From positions 1,950,501 to 2,014,500 of the forward strand of contig NZ_CP039457.1 of the NCBI RefSeq assembly GCF_004843545.1: 64,000 bases of DNA, written 5' to 3'. Both the position numbers and the translations under genes were made by a program. The stretch's first letter is position 1. Every line of letters begins with the position of its first letter. The notes below the pieces were generated by a model that did no database searches, was not told the origin of the DNA, and saw only the letters and a program-made list of their open reading frames with translations. Shown here in pieces: positions 40,434 through 50,155 of the stretch. The stretch is from Streptococcus pasteurianus. GTDB lineage: Bacteria > Bacillota > Bacilli > Lactobacillales > Streptococcaceae.

Positions 40434-40466
40434 TTTAAGGTTTCTTTAAGATTTTTCCGATAAAAT
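40434..40466 (+). promoter_or_regulatory. CiaR-type promoter of small RNA 1
   Basis: The direct repeat TTTAAG (40434-40439), five bases (GTTTC), TTTAAG (40445-40450) is followed exactly 10 bases later by a -10 box TAAAAT (40461-40466). This is the binding-site layout known for the response regulator CiaR in streptococci. Confidence 0.8.
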
Positions 40467-40472
40467 ATAAAT

Positions 40473-40613
40473 ATCCTAAATAGCGGTTCTCCCAAACCGC
40501 TGGGAATAAACTCTTTTGGGATTTATTCCCTTTTCATAAATCTCCTGGACATGATTGATAAAATCATGTCCTTCCCTTTTAAAGTCGCTAACTCCCAATG
40601 GCGACTTTTTTTG
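40473..40613 (+). ncRNA. csRNA-type small RNA 1 (CiaR-dependent)
   Basis: An intergenic RNA of about 140 nt with four stems: AGCGGTTCTCCCAAACCGCT (about 40481-40500), GGGAATAAA/TTTATTCCC (40502-40530), GGACATGATT/AATCATGTCC (40547-40571) and a terminator AAAGTCGC/GCGACTTTTTTT (about 40580-40613). The region between stems 2 and 3, TTTTCATAAATCTCCT (40531-40546), is unpaired and complementary to a Shine-Dalgarno plus AUG sequence, the hallmark of streptococcal csRNAs, which bind start regions and block translation. Transcription start and length are inferred from the promoter and terminator. Confidence 0.78.
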
Positions 40614-40664
40614 TTCCCTAAAAAAGAACTCGAGAATGAAACACTCAAATTCTTTTAGCTATCA

Positions 40665-41795
40665 CTACTTTGCTTTTTCTTTAAGAAAGGCTGAAATTTC
40701 ACTAACCGCAAATGGTAAGGCAGCTTCATTTGGACTCATTTGTGGGTGATGAAGCGCATAAGGCGTATCAACACCAAGCCAAAACATCACACCGGGAATT
40801 TTATTTAAAAGATAACCAAAATCTTCTCCAGTCATCGCAGGCGGGCAATCAATCAAATTAACAGCCTCTCGATTTCGGAAAAACACCATTAAGTCTTGTG
40901 CCAACTCTGGGTTATTTTCCACAGGCAAATAGCCTCCTTGCTTCAAATGGACATCAACTTCCATGTCAAAGCTGGCAGCAACGCCTTTGGCAATTTCCGT
41001 TAAACGTTTTTGAATATGCAAGCTCATATCCTGCGTCAATGTTCGAATGGTACCATGCAAACGCGCTGTCTCGGCAATGACATTGTTAGTTGTTCCAGCA
41101 TGGAAAGAACCAAAAGTCACCACACCACCTTGAATTGGGTCAACATTACGGCTAACAATTGTCTGTACTTGCGTGACAAAATACGAAGCAGCAACCAAAG
41201 CATCATTTGCTTCATGTGGAAAAGCAGCATGTCCTCCTTTTCCTTTAAAAGTCACCAACACTTCGCAAGTTCCTGCAAACAATGTTGAGGTATTGGTCGC
41301 AATATCACCAACCTTGAAATCAGGGCGAACATGAAGTCCATAAAATTCATCTGGTTTCCAATCACCAAAGGCATTATCTTGATACATGAGCATGCCGCCT
41401 GCTTCATTTTCCTCTGCTGGTTGGAAAAGAAAGAGTAAATTATTTTTGGGCTGTACTTGCACCAATTCATTAAGTAAACCAAGCGCAACGGTCATGTGCA
41501 TGTCATGCCCGCAAGCGTGCATACGCCCCTCATGCTGGCTAGCAAACGCCAACCCAGTTTCTTCTACAATAGGCAAAGCATCAATATCTGTTCGCCAACC
41601 AATCGTCTTTTCAGGAGCTGAGCCATTTAAAAAGACAAGAATGCCAGTTCGCCAAGTACGTTGCTCTACAAAACCTTTTCCAGCCGTAATTTCTGCAATA
41701 CGCTCCAACAGATAAGCTTGTGTTTTAAATTCTTCCAAACCAATTTCAGGAATCTGGTGCAAATCACGGCGGATATTAACTAAATCTAAAGTCAT
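40665..41795 (-). CDS. dapL: N-acetyldiaminopimelate deacetylase
   Basis: The 376-residue M20-family peptidase-like protein has metal ligands in HACGHDMH (about 92-99) and [11 protein letters not shown] (about 123-133) and a late His in [10 protein letters not shown]. Linked to dapH, it is read as the acetyl-branch deacetylase of the diaminopimelate/lysine pathway rather than a general amidohydrolase. It starts 57 bases after dapH ends on the same strand, so the two form an operon. The symbol follows common streptococcal usage; dapL also names an unrelated aminotransferase in other bacteria. Confidence 0.88.
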   Translation of the reverse strand: MTLDLVNIRRDLHQIPEIGLEEFKTQAYLLERIAEITAGKGFVEQRTWRTGILVFLNGSAPEKTIGWRTDIDALPIVEETGLAFASQHEGRMHACGHDMHMTVALGLLNELVQVQPKNNLLFLFQPAEENEAGGMLMYQDNAFGDWKPDEFYGLHVRPDFKVGDIATNTSTLFAGTCEVLVTFKGKGGHAAFPHEANDALVAASYFVTQVQTIVSRNVDPIQGGVVTFGSFHAGTTNNVIAETARLHGTIRTLTQDMSLHIQKRLTEIAKGVAASFDMEVDVHLKQGGYLPVENNPELAQDLMVFFRNREAVNLIDCPPAMTGEDFGYLLNKIPGVMFWLGVDTPYALHHPQMSPNEAALPFAVSEISAFLKEKAK

Positions 41796-41852
41796 ATTTT
41801 TTCCTTTATTTTTAAAAGCTTGAGAGAAGTTCTCAAGCCTTTACTTCCTTTA

Positions 41853-42551
41853 TTACAAATTACGCAAAGCGTCTTCGAGTGCTGTTTTTTGTTGTGTTTT
41901 GGCATCAATTTCTTTGATGACACGCGCTGGAACACCTGCTACAACAACATTTTCAGGGACATCTTTGGTAACAATAGCTCCCGCAGCAACAACAGAACCA
42001 TTACCGACTTGAACCCCTTCGATAACGACCGCATTAGCACCGACAAGGACGTTGTCTCCGATACGCACAGGGTCAGCTGAAGCTGGTTCAATTACACCTG
42101 CAAGAACGGCACCTGCACCGATATGGCTATTTTTACCAACAATGGCACGACCACCAAGAACAGCACCCATGTCAATCATTGTTCCTGCACCGATTTCAGC
42201 ACCAATATTAATCACAGCTCCCATCATAACAACCGCATTGTCTTCGATTGTCACTTGGTCACGAATGATAGCCCCCGGTTCGATACGAGCGTTAATACGG
42301 CGTTTATCAAGCAATGGCACAGCTGAATTACGACCATCTTGTTCAACAATATAGTCTTTATTTTCAGTCAAGTTTGCTAAAAGTGGCTCAATGTCTTTCC
42401 AATCACCAAAAAGCACATTACCAAGCTTAATGACACTTTCTGGAACAGCTGCTGCTAATTCACCTTCAAATGTCACTTTAACATTTGTTTTTTTCTCAGC
42501 ATTTCCGATAAATGCGATAATTTCTTGAGCAGTCATTTTTTGTGCAGTCAT
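41853..42551 (-). CDS. dapH: Tetrahydrodipicolinate N-acetyltransferase
   Basis: The 232-residue protein has an N-terminal DapH domain ([20 protein letters not shown]) and a left-handed beta-helix of hexapeptide repeats (residues about 90-205, e.g. [20 protein letters not shown]). It acetylates tetrahydrodipicolinate in the lysine/diaminopimelate pathway. The in-frame extension to 42620 has no ribosome-binding site and includes leader hairpins, so the ATG at 42551 is used. Confidence 0.94.
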   Translation of the reverse strand: MTAQKMTAQEIIAFIGNAEKKTNVKVTFEGELAAAVPESVIKLGNVLFGDWKDIEPLLANLTENKDYIVEQDGRNSAVPLLDKRRINARIEPGAIIRDQVTIEDNAVVMMGAVINIGAEIGAGTMIDMGAVLGGRAIVGKNSHIGAGAVLAGVIEPASADPVRIGDNVLVGANAVVIEGVQVGNGSVVAAGAIVTKDVPENVVVAGVPARVIKEIDAKTQQKTALEDALRNL

Positions 42552-42730
42552 ATTTAAGATACCCAGAGCGTTGAAGCGGCTCACAGAGCCTTTCAATCGA
42601 GAAAAAGTAAAGCAGAACATCTACTACTAACCAGTTTTCCCTTTTAGCTCAGATACAGTTATTCAAAACTCCCCTTGCTAAACACTCAAATCCTTCTAAT
42701 TCAAATTTTATTATATAATTTACTATTATA
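42552..42730 (-). promoter_or_regulatory. dapH promoter and structured leader of about 165 nt
   Basis: A TATAAT box lies at 42725-42730 on the minus strand with a weak -35. The transcribed leader contains a stem TTTAGC/GCTAAA (about 42648-42690) and a hairpin GGCTC-TGT-GAGCC (about 42571-42590) close to the start codon. No known riboswitch consensus is seen. Confidence 0.4.
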
Positions 42731-42794
42731 ACAAATATTCAGAAAATTTGGAAAGAAATTTGGTTATTTATTCACCCCGAATAATTTTTTCACG

Positions 42795-42819
42795 CAAAAA
42801 AGCTCCCTTGCGGGAGCTT
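42795..42819 (-). terminator. Left half of the split pgi terminator
   Basis: Minus-strand hairpin AGCTCCCGCAAGGGAGCT followed by T6, still a complete terminator for minus-strand (pgi) transcripts after they cross the element. Confidence 0.7.
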
Positions 42820-42996
42820 CAGATTGAAGAAAAAGTCCATTTTGGATATTTTTCTTCAATCTTTTTTTCTTTTTGTTAAAAAATAAAAACCCTTAGGAAC
42901 ACCGTTATATCAGCATTTCTAAGAGTTTATTCAAATCGATAGATACACTCTAAATTTACAATATTTATACTGCTGAGAGGGTTTGTCTACGCTCTG
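42820..42996. repeat. Dispersed element, copy 2, inserted in the pgi terminator
   Basis: This 177-bp copy of the 7005-7179 element has the same termini, CAGATTGAAG and CTACGCTCTG. It is flanked by two perfect 20-bp copies of a terminator hairpin sequence (42800-42819 and 42997-43016). Outside these are A6 on the left and T6 on the right, as if one bidirectional terminator was split by insertion with target duplication. Confidence 0.85.
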
Positions 42997-42997
42997 A

Positions 42998-43021
42998 AGC
43001 TCCCTTGCGGGAGCTTTTTTA
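42998..43021 (+). terminator. Right half of the split pgi terminator
   Basis: The same hairpin AGCTCCCTTGCGGGAGCT is followed by T6 on the plus strand only. For pgi (minus strand) this half lacks a T run. Confidence 0.6.
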
Positions 43022-43038
43022 TCTATGTTAATGATGAA

Positions 43039-44388
43039 TTAAAGACGTGCGTTCAATTCTTCTGACAAGTCTTCAAATCCTGGTTTACCAAGAAGAGCAA
43101 ACATGTTTTTCTTGTATGCTTCTACACCTGGTTGGTTGAATGGGTTAACAGCGTTAAGGTAACCTGAAAGACCGATAGCCAACTCGAAGAAGTAGATTGT
43201 GTAACCAAGAGTGAATTCATCTTGTTGAGGAAGTGTCAAGAACATGTTAGGAACACCACCGTCAGTGTGAGCAAGAAGAACACCGTCAGTTGCTTTTTTG
43301 TTTACGAAGTCAACGTCTTTACCTTGAAGGTATCCAAGACCGTCAAGGTCTTCTGACAATTCAGGGATAACAACGTTTTTACGTGGTTTGTCAATACGAA
43401 CAACTGTTTCGAAGATGTTACGGTAACCTTCTTGGATAAATTGACCAAGTGAGTGAAGGTCAGTTGAGAAGTTAGCAGATGTTGGATAGATACCTTTTTG
43501 GTGTTTACCTTCTGATTCACCAGCTAATTGTTTCCACCATTCACCGAAGTATTGAAGTGATGGTTCGTAGTTAGCCAAGATTTCAGTGATGTAACCTTTA
43601 CGGTAAAGAATGTTACGAATAGCAGCATATTGATAAGCGATGTTTTCTGAAATTTCAGCAGAAGTCAATTCTTGACGTGCAGCGTTAGCACCAGTCATAA
43701 GAGCTTCGATGTCGATACCAGCGGCAGCGATTGGAAGAAGACCTACAGCAGTCAATACTGAGAAACGTCCACCAACGTTATCTGGAACAACAAATGTTTC
43801 CCAATCGTTAGCAACAGCTTCAACTTTAACAGCACCTTTAGCTTTATCAGTTGTAGCGTAGATACGTTTGTTAGCTTCTTCTTGACCGTATTTTTCAATC
43901 AAAAGTTCTTTAAAGACACGGAAAGCAATAGCTGGTTCAGTTGTTGTGCCAGATTTAGAGATAACGTTTACTGAGAACTCTTTATCTTTAACGTATTCCA
44001 CTAATTCTGCAAGGTAAGTTGACGAAATTGAGTTACCAGCGTAAAGAATTTGTGGACCTTTACGGTCTGCAGATGCTTGAAGGTTATAGAAGTGGTTGCT
44101 CAAGAAGTCGATAGCCGCACGAGCTCCAAGGTAAGAACCACCGATACCGATAACAACAAGAACTTCGCTGTCTGATTGAATTTTTGCAGCAGCTTTTTGG
44201 ATACGCGCAAATTCTTCTTTGTCGTAGTTTTCAGGAAGGTCTAACCAACCAAGGAAGTCAGAACCTGGACCTGTACCTTTGCGCAAGTATTCGTCAGCAG
44301 CGTTGACTTGTGGTTGCATGAAGTCGATTTCTTCTTGTTCGACGAATTGACCCAAAAGTTTTGAATAATCAAATTTAATATGTGTCAT
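43039..44388 (-). CDS. pgi: Glucose-6-phosphate isomerase
   Basis: The 449-residue glycolytic enzyme has the PGI motifs [15 protein letters not shown] (about 144-158), [14 protein letters not shown] (about 210) and the C-terminal [19 protein letters not shown] (about 414). The start [12 protein letters not shown] is normal; the five-residue extension was dropped. It is followed by the split terminator and element copy 2. Confidence 0.96.
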   Translation of the reverse strand: MTHIKFDYSKLLGQFVEQEEIDFMQPQVNAADEYLRKGTGPGSDFLGWLDLPENYDKEEFARIQKAAAKIQSDSEVLVVIGIGGSYLGARAAIDFLSNHFYNLQASADRKGPQILYAGNSISSTYLAELVEYVKDKEFSVNVISKSGTTTEPAIAFRVFKELLIEKYGQEEANKRIYATTDKAKGAVKVEAVANDWETFVVPDNVGGRFSVLTAVGLLPIAAAGIDIEALMTGANAARQELTSAEISENIAYQYAAIRNILYRKGYITEILANYEPSLQYFGEWWKQLAGESEGKHQKGIYPTSANFSTDLHSLGQFIQEGYRNIFETVVRIDKPRKNVVIPELSEDLDGLGYLQGKDVDFVNKKATDGVLLAHTDGGVPNMFLTLPQQDEFTLGYTIYFFELAIGLSGYLNAVNPFNQPGVEAYKKNMFALLGKPGFEDLSEELNARL

Positions 44389-44654
44389 TACAATACTCCT
44401 CAAAAAATTAAATTTCTCTTCTATATTACTCTTTTATGCATGATTTTTCAATGATTTTTACTAAATTATCTCATTTAAACAAAGCGTTTACCAAGTTGCT
44501 GAAAACTTTCATGGAACAACCATTTTGCGATGAAAATTTCATAGATTTTTACAGTTATAGCCACGTCACAACACAGATGACACTTGATTTATCTAAACGA
44601 TTAAACACAATTAAAATATTTTAATTCCTGCCCCTTTTAGTCTCTTAAATAAAA

Positions 44655-44692
44655 AATAACCCTCTGAAACGATTAATTTCAAAGGGTTTTAG
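44655..44692 (-). terminator. Second terminator downstream of the SRP RNA gene
   Basis: Minus-strand stem AAACCCTTTGAAA/TTTCAGAGGGTTA followed by TTTTTTA. The 320-base gap 44389-44707 holds this hairpin and the pgi promoter region; a 62-codon plus-strand frame in it is not convincing. Confidence 0.6.
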
Positions 44693-44705
44693 TTTTATAT
44701 ACAAA

Positions 44706-44782
44706 AAGAGCACACACCTACAATCGCTTAGGGCTGCTGGATTCCTCCCCTGACCCACTTCACGCGCAGATGTTGCTCCGAA
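44706..44782 (-). ncRNA. ffs: Signal recognition particle RNA (4.5S type)
   Basis: The minus strand carries the SRP RNA core GTGGGTCAGGGGAGGAATCC with the following AGCAGCCC, the apical loop and asymmetric loop that bind Ffh. The flanking arms GGAGCA and GTGTGCTC close the hairpin, and TTTTT follows. A promoter with TATAAT (44787-44792) and TTTGCA (44810-44815), 17 bases apart, lies just upstream, overlapping the tadA stop region. Confidence 0.95.
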
Positions 44783-44815
44783 GAATATTATATCATAATT
44801 TCTAGATTATGCAAA

Positions 44816-45322
44816 CTAAGACTGTTCTTGGGCAGCTTGCTTGGCTGCTTTTTTCTTTTCACGGTTTTTACGGAAAAAATCTTGCATGATAGCTGCACAT
44901 TCGGTCTCTAAAATCCCAGTCTCCACTTCCACTCGATGATTGAGACGAACGTCCGTCAGAATATCATAAAGGCTGCCTGCACCGCCAAATTTTTGATTGG
45001 CAGCCCCATAAATCACTTGCGGAATGCGGGCAAGCCCAATAGCTCCACTACACATCACGCAAGGCTCAATGGTCACAAATAGGGTGCTATCTAGCAAACG
45101 CCAATTGCCTTCGTTTTCATTGGCATCATCAATCGCCATGATTTCAGCATGCAAAATAGCTTTCTGACGTTCTTCACGCGCATTGTGGCCACGTCCAATG
45201 ATATCACCGTTTTTCACGATAATACAGCCAATTGGGATTTCCTCTTTTGCTAGCGATTTTTGCGCTTCCTTGAGCGCTTCTCGCATGAAATATTCCTTTT
45301 CTTCTTGTGTAAATTCAGCCAT
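44816..45322 (-). CDS. tadA: tRNA-specific adenosine deaminase TadA
   Basis: The 168-residue zinc enzyme deaminates wobble A34 to inosine in tRNA-Arg. The catalytic motifs HAEIMAI (about 54) and PCVMCSGA (about 84) are present. It shares one base with the preceding metallo-beta-lactamase-fold gene, so the two are cotranscribed. Confidence 0.95.
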   Translation of the reverse strand: MAEFTQEEKEYFMREALKEAQKSLAKEEIPIGCIIVKNGDIIGRGHNAREERQKAILHAEIMAIDDANENEGNWRLLDSTLFVTIEPCVMCSGAIGLARIPQVIYGAANQKFGGAGSLYDILTDVRLNHRVEVETGILETECAAIMQDFFRKNREKKKAAKQAAQEQS

Positions 45323-46098
45323 TATAGCTCACCAAGTTGCCATGATTTGTGTGGCTCAGCCAAATCAACAGAAACACCGTCAGCATAATTTTCTGCTTCT
45401 TCTTTAAGCATTTGAAGGTGATTTTCGGCATCAATGCCTTGCGGTGGAACTGGTGGCGTGTGCGTCAAGACAAGAGATGTCACACCTGCAGCCTTGGCAA
45501 TTTGCCCTGCTTCTTTGGTTGTCAAATGCGCTGGATGATTTTCATTTCCTGCATAAAGGTAAACATCTGCCAAAAAGAGGTCAGCGCCTGCAGCAAATTT
45601 ATCCAAGCCTTCAAAATAGCCCGTATCACCAGTGAAAACAAGTGTTTGCCCTGTTGCATGTTCGACAATACGAAAAGCGTAGCAAGGAACAGGGTGAACG
45701 GTTTTGATAAAGGTAATGTCGAATGGACCAATCTTCTCAACGCCGTTGACATCATAGGCTTTCCCTTGAGAAACACCGTCTAAAGTCAGTTTAGCAAATT
45801 CTTGTTCATCTTCGGTGTGTCCGTAGATTGGCAAAATTTTAGGCTCCCAGAGATGTTTGGGATATAGTTGGAAATAATGGCGTAGCACGCCTAAATCAGC
45901 AACATGGTCAGGATGATAATGTGAAATAATCACCGCATCCAAGTCAAGTGGGCTGATTTCTTTTTCTAATTCTGTGACAGCGCGACTTCCACAATCCATA
46001 AGCAATTGAAAACCGTCCTCACTCGTAACGAGATAAGAGGTCGTTCCGCCGTCTTTGTATGGGTAAGCTCCCCAGCAACCAAGTGTTGTGAGTTTCAT
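45322..46098 (-). CDS. Metallo-beta-lactamase fold hydrolase (YhfI-like)
   Basis: The 258-residue protein has the zinc motif HYHPDHVADLG (about 60-70), a mid-protein VFTGDTGYF aspartate (about 155) and a late VLTHTPP histidine (about 212), resembling the RNase Z/YhfI branch. The substrate is unknown; phosphodiester hydrolysis of a cyclic nucleotide or RNA end is plausible for the branch. Its stop overlaps the tadA start. Confidence 0.85.
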   Translation of the reverse strand: MKLTTLGCWGAYPYKDGGTTSYLVTSEDGFQLLMDCGSRAVTELEKEISPLDLDAVIISHYHPDHVADLGVLRHYFQLYPKHLWEPKILPIYGHTEDEQEFAKLTLDGVSQGKAYDVNGVEKIGPFDITFIKTVHPVPCYAFRIVEHATGQTLVFTGDTGYFEGLDKFAAGADLFLADVYLYAGNENHPAHLTTKEAGQIAKAAGVTSLVLTHTPPVPPQGIDAENHLQMLKEEAENYADGVSVDLAEPHKSWQLGEL

Positions 46099-46157
46099 CG
46101 TAGAATCCTCCTCTAGTAATGCTTACTCACATTATAACATTTTTTGAAAACTATCTC

Positions 46158-46688
46158 TTACGGCACTATCAGTCTATCTTTAAATTTATAGGCTACAACA
46201 CTAGCAATAATTGCCTTAATCGTATCTCCTGGGATAAATACAAGATTTGATAAAAGAGAAGTCAACAAAGGTGTGTGTATATAAACAGATAGATAAATTG
46301 CTCCCACCACATCAACAAATAAAACACCACCTAGTAAAATTGCAATTAAATTATTAATAAAAGATGATGTCTTAAAAATTTTCAAAATCACATTGATTAG
46401 AATTGGCACAAAAAACCAAGCAACCACATAACCAGCCGTTGGTCCAGCAAAAACAGCAAACAAGGTACTACCAGAAAAAGCCGGAATAAACATCCCCAAA
46501 AGGAAAAACAGAAGAATCGACAGGCACCCTTTTTTCCAACCTAAGAGCACACCTGCTAACATGATTCCCAAATTTTGCAAAACAATTGGAACAGGGATAA
46601 AACCCAGTGGAATGGCTGGAATAAAACCTAAAATGACAAGAATAGTTGTCATCATTGCTATATAAAGTAAATCTCTCACGTTTTTCAT
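46158..46688 (-). CDS. bioY: Biotin transporter BioY
   Basis: The 176-residue six-helix membrane protein has the BioY family pattern (GFIPVPIVLQNLGIMLAG at residues 29-46, GPTAGYVVAW at about 82). BioY is the biotin-specific substrate component of ECF transporters and uses a shared energising module encoded elsewhere. It follows a CHY zinc-finger gene by three bases, and the pair sits behind a candidate BirA operator. Confidence 0.92.
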   Translation of the reverse strand: MKNVRDLLYIAMMTTILVILGFIPAIPLGFIPVPIVLQNLGIMLAGVLLGWKKGCLSILLFFLLGMFIPAFSGSTLFAVFAGPTAGYVVAWFFVPILINVILKIFKTSSFINNLIAILLGGVLFVDVVGAIYLSVYIHTPLLTSLLSNLVFIPGDTIKAIIASVVAYKFKDRLIVP

Positions 46689-46691
46689 AAA

Positions 46692-46994
46692 TTACTCCTT
46701 AAAATAAATGGTTTCGTGTAAGCGACAGTTTGGATTAAAGTCATGATAACAATATGGACAAGCCCCTTTTTTATACTCCGTGTAAGTTAAAAAATGGCGG
46801 CAATTACCACAAAAAACAGGTGAGGCAGCTTTTACCGAAACTGATTCAAAAGGGTGATTTCGTAGCTGATTATGACATTGATAGCAAGCAAAATAATCTT
46901 GGCACTTACCACATTTGAGAGCAACAATGTCCTGCTTTGTATGATAATGTTTACATCTTCCTTTACTATCAAGATTAATTCCATAAATTATCAT
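46692..46994 (-). CDS. CHY zinc-finger protein
   Basis: The 100-residue protein is a string of metal-binding pairs: CKHYHTKQDIVALKC, CGKCQDYFACYQCH, FCGNCRHFL and CPYC, matching the CHY zinc-finger domain. Function in bacteria is unknown. The ATG at 46994 is chosen because AGGAGG lies nine bases upstream; an ATG two codons earlier is too close. It is cotranscribed with bioY, so a link to biotin or metal supply is possible. Confidence 0.85.
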   Translation of the reverse strand: MIIYGINLDSKGRCKHYHTKQDIVALKCGKCQDYFACYQCHNQLRNHPFESVSVKAASPVFCGNCRHFLTYTEYKKGACPYCYHDFNPNCRLHETIYFKE

Positions 46995-47035
46995 AATCAT
47001 CAACCTCCTAACAAAGTTTACTACTTTATTCGTTT

Positions 47036-47068
47036 TTAGTCAACCTATTTATTTTTATTAGTTAACTC
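47036..47068. promoter_or_regulatory. Candidate BirA (biotin repressor) operator
   Basis: Two half-sites TTAGTCAACC (47036-47045) and AGTTAACTC (47060-47068) are spaced by 14 bases, close to the bacterial BirA consensus (TGTTAACC-N15-GGTTAACA). The site is upstream of the CHY-bioY pair. Confidence 0.5.
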
Positions 47069-47095
47069 TTTTTAAAATCTTCTCACTGATAAAGC

Positions 47096-47130
47096 GCAAA
47101 AAGTCTGGAGCAGCTTTGCCCCAGACTTGG
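47096..47130 (-). terminator. Terminator after tgt
   Basis: Minus-strand stem CCAAGTCTGG/CCAGACTT followed by TTTTG. Confidence 0.75.
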
Positions 47131-47137
47131 TATGCTA

Positions 47138-48289
<1,152 letters not shown>

Positions 48290-48552
48290 CTAGCTACCAC
48301 AAAAAACAGTTGTGGGCATTTTTTATATTGTCATGATTAAACAGTAATCAGACTGAGAATTTGAGACTGAAAAGCTCATTAATCTCTTGCCTTGTATTAT
48401 AAAAAATACAAAGTACAACCTCTACGATTTTACCAAAAATCACATCTTTTGTCATGTCTTTATGGTTTAGTGTGTTATATCTAATACAATATGATATAAT
48501 TAAAAACGTGGAAGTAATTATTTTTTTTAAGGGATAATAAAGGAGGACCATT

Positions 48553-49311
48553 ATGAAAGCTTCAGAAACACGTCGAAAAGCTAGAGAATTTCTTAAAACT
48601 CTCTCTGGTAAATACCAACTGTTTATTGTTTCTATTGTTTTAGCGATTCTTACCGTTTCAATTTCTTATCGTCAAACAATTTTCACAACAAGCCACGGTA
48701 CTGAATTTAGCATCACAGAATCTGTTCCAAGTATCATTGGCATTCTATCTGCACTATTTCTTGCGTCGGCAAGTTATGCTGTACTTGACGTAATTCGCTT
48801 CAAACGCAACCACGTCGAAGTAGGAGACAACATGATTGTCTTTTCAAACGAACTATTTGGGAAATACGTTTTGACAGCTATTTTAAAATGGCTATTTCTC
48901 TTCTTATGGTCTTTGATTGCTGGTGTCGGAATATTTATTTTTACTATCGGAGTTACTTATGCAGCTGTAGATGATTCTGCTGCAGGATGGATTATTGTGA
49001 TTATCGGTTTGATTGCGATGATGGCGGGATTTGTACTTGCTATTATGAAAAACTATTCATACTGCATGACAACTTATATTCTTTATGATGATGTCCAAAA
49101 CGGCACTTATGAAGGTCCTCGTAGCGTTATTGATAAGAGTACAAAACTGATGAAAGGAAATAGATGGCGTTTCTTCTGCTTACAATTTAGCTTCATTGGT
49201 TGGTACATCTTAACAGGAATCACTTGTGGTTTGCTTTACTTCTACACACTACCATACATTACAACAGCCAACCTCTTCTTCTACGAAGACTTACTAGAAA
49301 ATGCTGAATAA
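48553..49311 (+). CDS. DUF975 family membrane protein
   Basis: The 252-residue protein has about five membrane segments, an N-terminal SETRRKAREFLK motif and a C-terminal YFYTLPYITTANLFFYEDL motif typical of DUF975. Function is unknown. AAAGGAGG precedes the ATG, and it has its own terminator between tgt and perR. Confidence 0.85.
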   Translation: MKASETRRKAREFLKTLSGKYQLFIVSIVLAILTVSISYRQTIFTTSHGTEFSITESVPSIIGILSALFLASASYAVLDVIRFKRNHVEVGDNMIVFSNELFGKYVLTAILKWLFLFLWSLIAGVGIFIFTIGVTYAAVDDSAAGWIIVIIGLIAMMAGFVLAIMKNYSYCMTTYILYDDVQNGTYEGPRSVIDKSTKLMKGNRWRFFCLQFSFIGWYILTGITCGLLYFYTLPYITTANLFFYEDLLENAE

Positions 49312-49315
49312 TATA

Positions 49316-49352
49316 ACAAATCACCTTAGCAAGGCTAGGGTGATTTGTTATA
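49316..49352 (+). terminator. Terminator after the DUF975 gene
   Basis: The stem AACAAATCACC/GGTGATTTGTT encloses a GCAAGGC-type loop; the right arm runs into TATATTATT. Confidence 0.65.
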
Positions 49353-49388
49353 TTATTCAGGTTTATGACCAAAATCCAATTTGAACCT

Positions 49389-49886
49389 TTACTTATCCTC
49401 TCGATAAGTCATAAAAAATTCGCCTGCTGCTTTTAGTTTTTCTTGACATTTTGGGCAAATGCCGTAAGCTGTCAGTTGAATTTTTGTGATTTGATAACCT
49501 GTTTGTTCATAAGCTTCTTTGCCAATATCAATGGCATCAACATCCATAAAATCAGCAATTTCACCACAGTTTTTACAAACAATGTTAATGTGCTGATGTC
49601 CCATAAAATCATAGTAAGTTGTGGTGTCGTTTGTTACTTTTAACTCGGCAACAAATCCTTCATCAACCAATACTTTCATATTGTTATAAACCGTTGCTAA
49701 ACTCATATTAGGGTGTTCTGGCAATAGGTCTCTATAAATTTTATCGACACTAGGGTGCTCATGACTATTTATAATATAAGCAATAATGGCTTTGCGAGTC
49801 TCCGTTATACGGATATGTTTCTTTTTGAGATGCTCAATGACATTCTCATAGGCATCCAAAGGACGGTGGTGAGTGTGAACATCCAT
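49389..49886 (-). CDS. perR: Fur-family peroxide regulator PerR
   Basis: The 165-residue protein has a winged-helix domain (NMSLATVYNNMKVLV at about 79-93), the regulatory His/Asp residues in GHQHINIVC, and two CxxC pairs (CKNCGE and CPKCQE) that bind structural zinc. Streptococci usually carry one Fur-family protein, PerR, which senses peroxide through a metal-bound His. It appears monocistronic. The metal-uptake lipoprotein operon at 8-10 kb may be in its regulon in some streptococci, but no PerR box is evident there. Confidence 0.9.
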   Translation of the reverse strand: MDVHTHHRPLDAYENVIEHLKKKHIRITETRKAIIAYIINSHEHPSVDKIYRDLLPEHPNMSLATVYNNMKVLVDEGFVAELKVTNDTTTYYDFMGHQHINIVCKNCGEIADFMDVDAIDIGKEAYEQTGYQITKIQLTAYGICPKCQEKLKAAGEFFMTYREDK

Positions 49887-50065
49887 TATAGCTCTCCTTA
49901 TCTAATTTACTAAGTTAATTATAACATAGTTTAAAAAAGTACATGTCAAGACACGCTCACCTATTTTATGATAAAAATCAGACAATTTCAAGTTACTGAG
50001 ATATTTTTTAGAAAAAATTGATGAAATTGTCTTTTGAGATATTATTTTTGATTTTTTGTAAATAT

Positions 50066-50132
50066 CGACATAAAATTCTTGACTGTTTCTTGCCTTTGGT
50101 TTTATAATATATTTATCGTTAACGACATAAAA
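50066..50132 (+). promoter_or_regulatory. padC promoter flanked by a 10-bp direct repeat
   Basis: TTGACT (50079-50084) and TATAAT (50103-50108) have an 18-base spacer. CGACATAAAA occurs just before the -35 (50066-50075) and after the -10 (50123-50132); the downstream copy overlaps the near-palindrome ATCGTTAACGACAT. These are candidate PadR contact sites. Confidence 0.5.
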
Positions 50133-50155
50133 ATAAATAAAAGGAGAAAAAACAG

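Noticed and set aside
42552..42620. Longer N terminus for DapH
   Set aside because: The 23 extra codons have no ribosome-binding site, include leader hairpins and are not part of the family N terminus.
44436..44624. 62-codon plus-strand frame between pgi and ffs
   Set aside because: No ribosome-binding site, low-complexity Phe/Leu/Thr composition, and it covers the pgi promoter region.
48294..48322. Terminator-like hairpin with a plus-strand T run upstream of tgt
   Set aside because: It lies in the tgt leader and no plus-strand gene ends there; kept out as unassigned.
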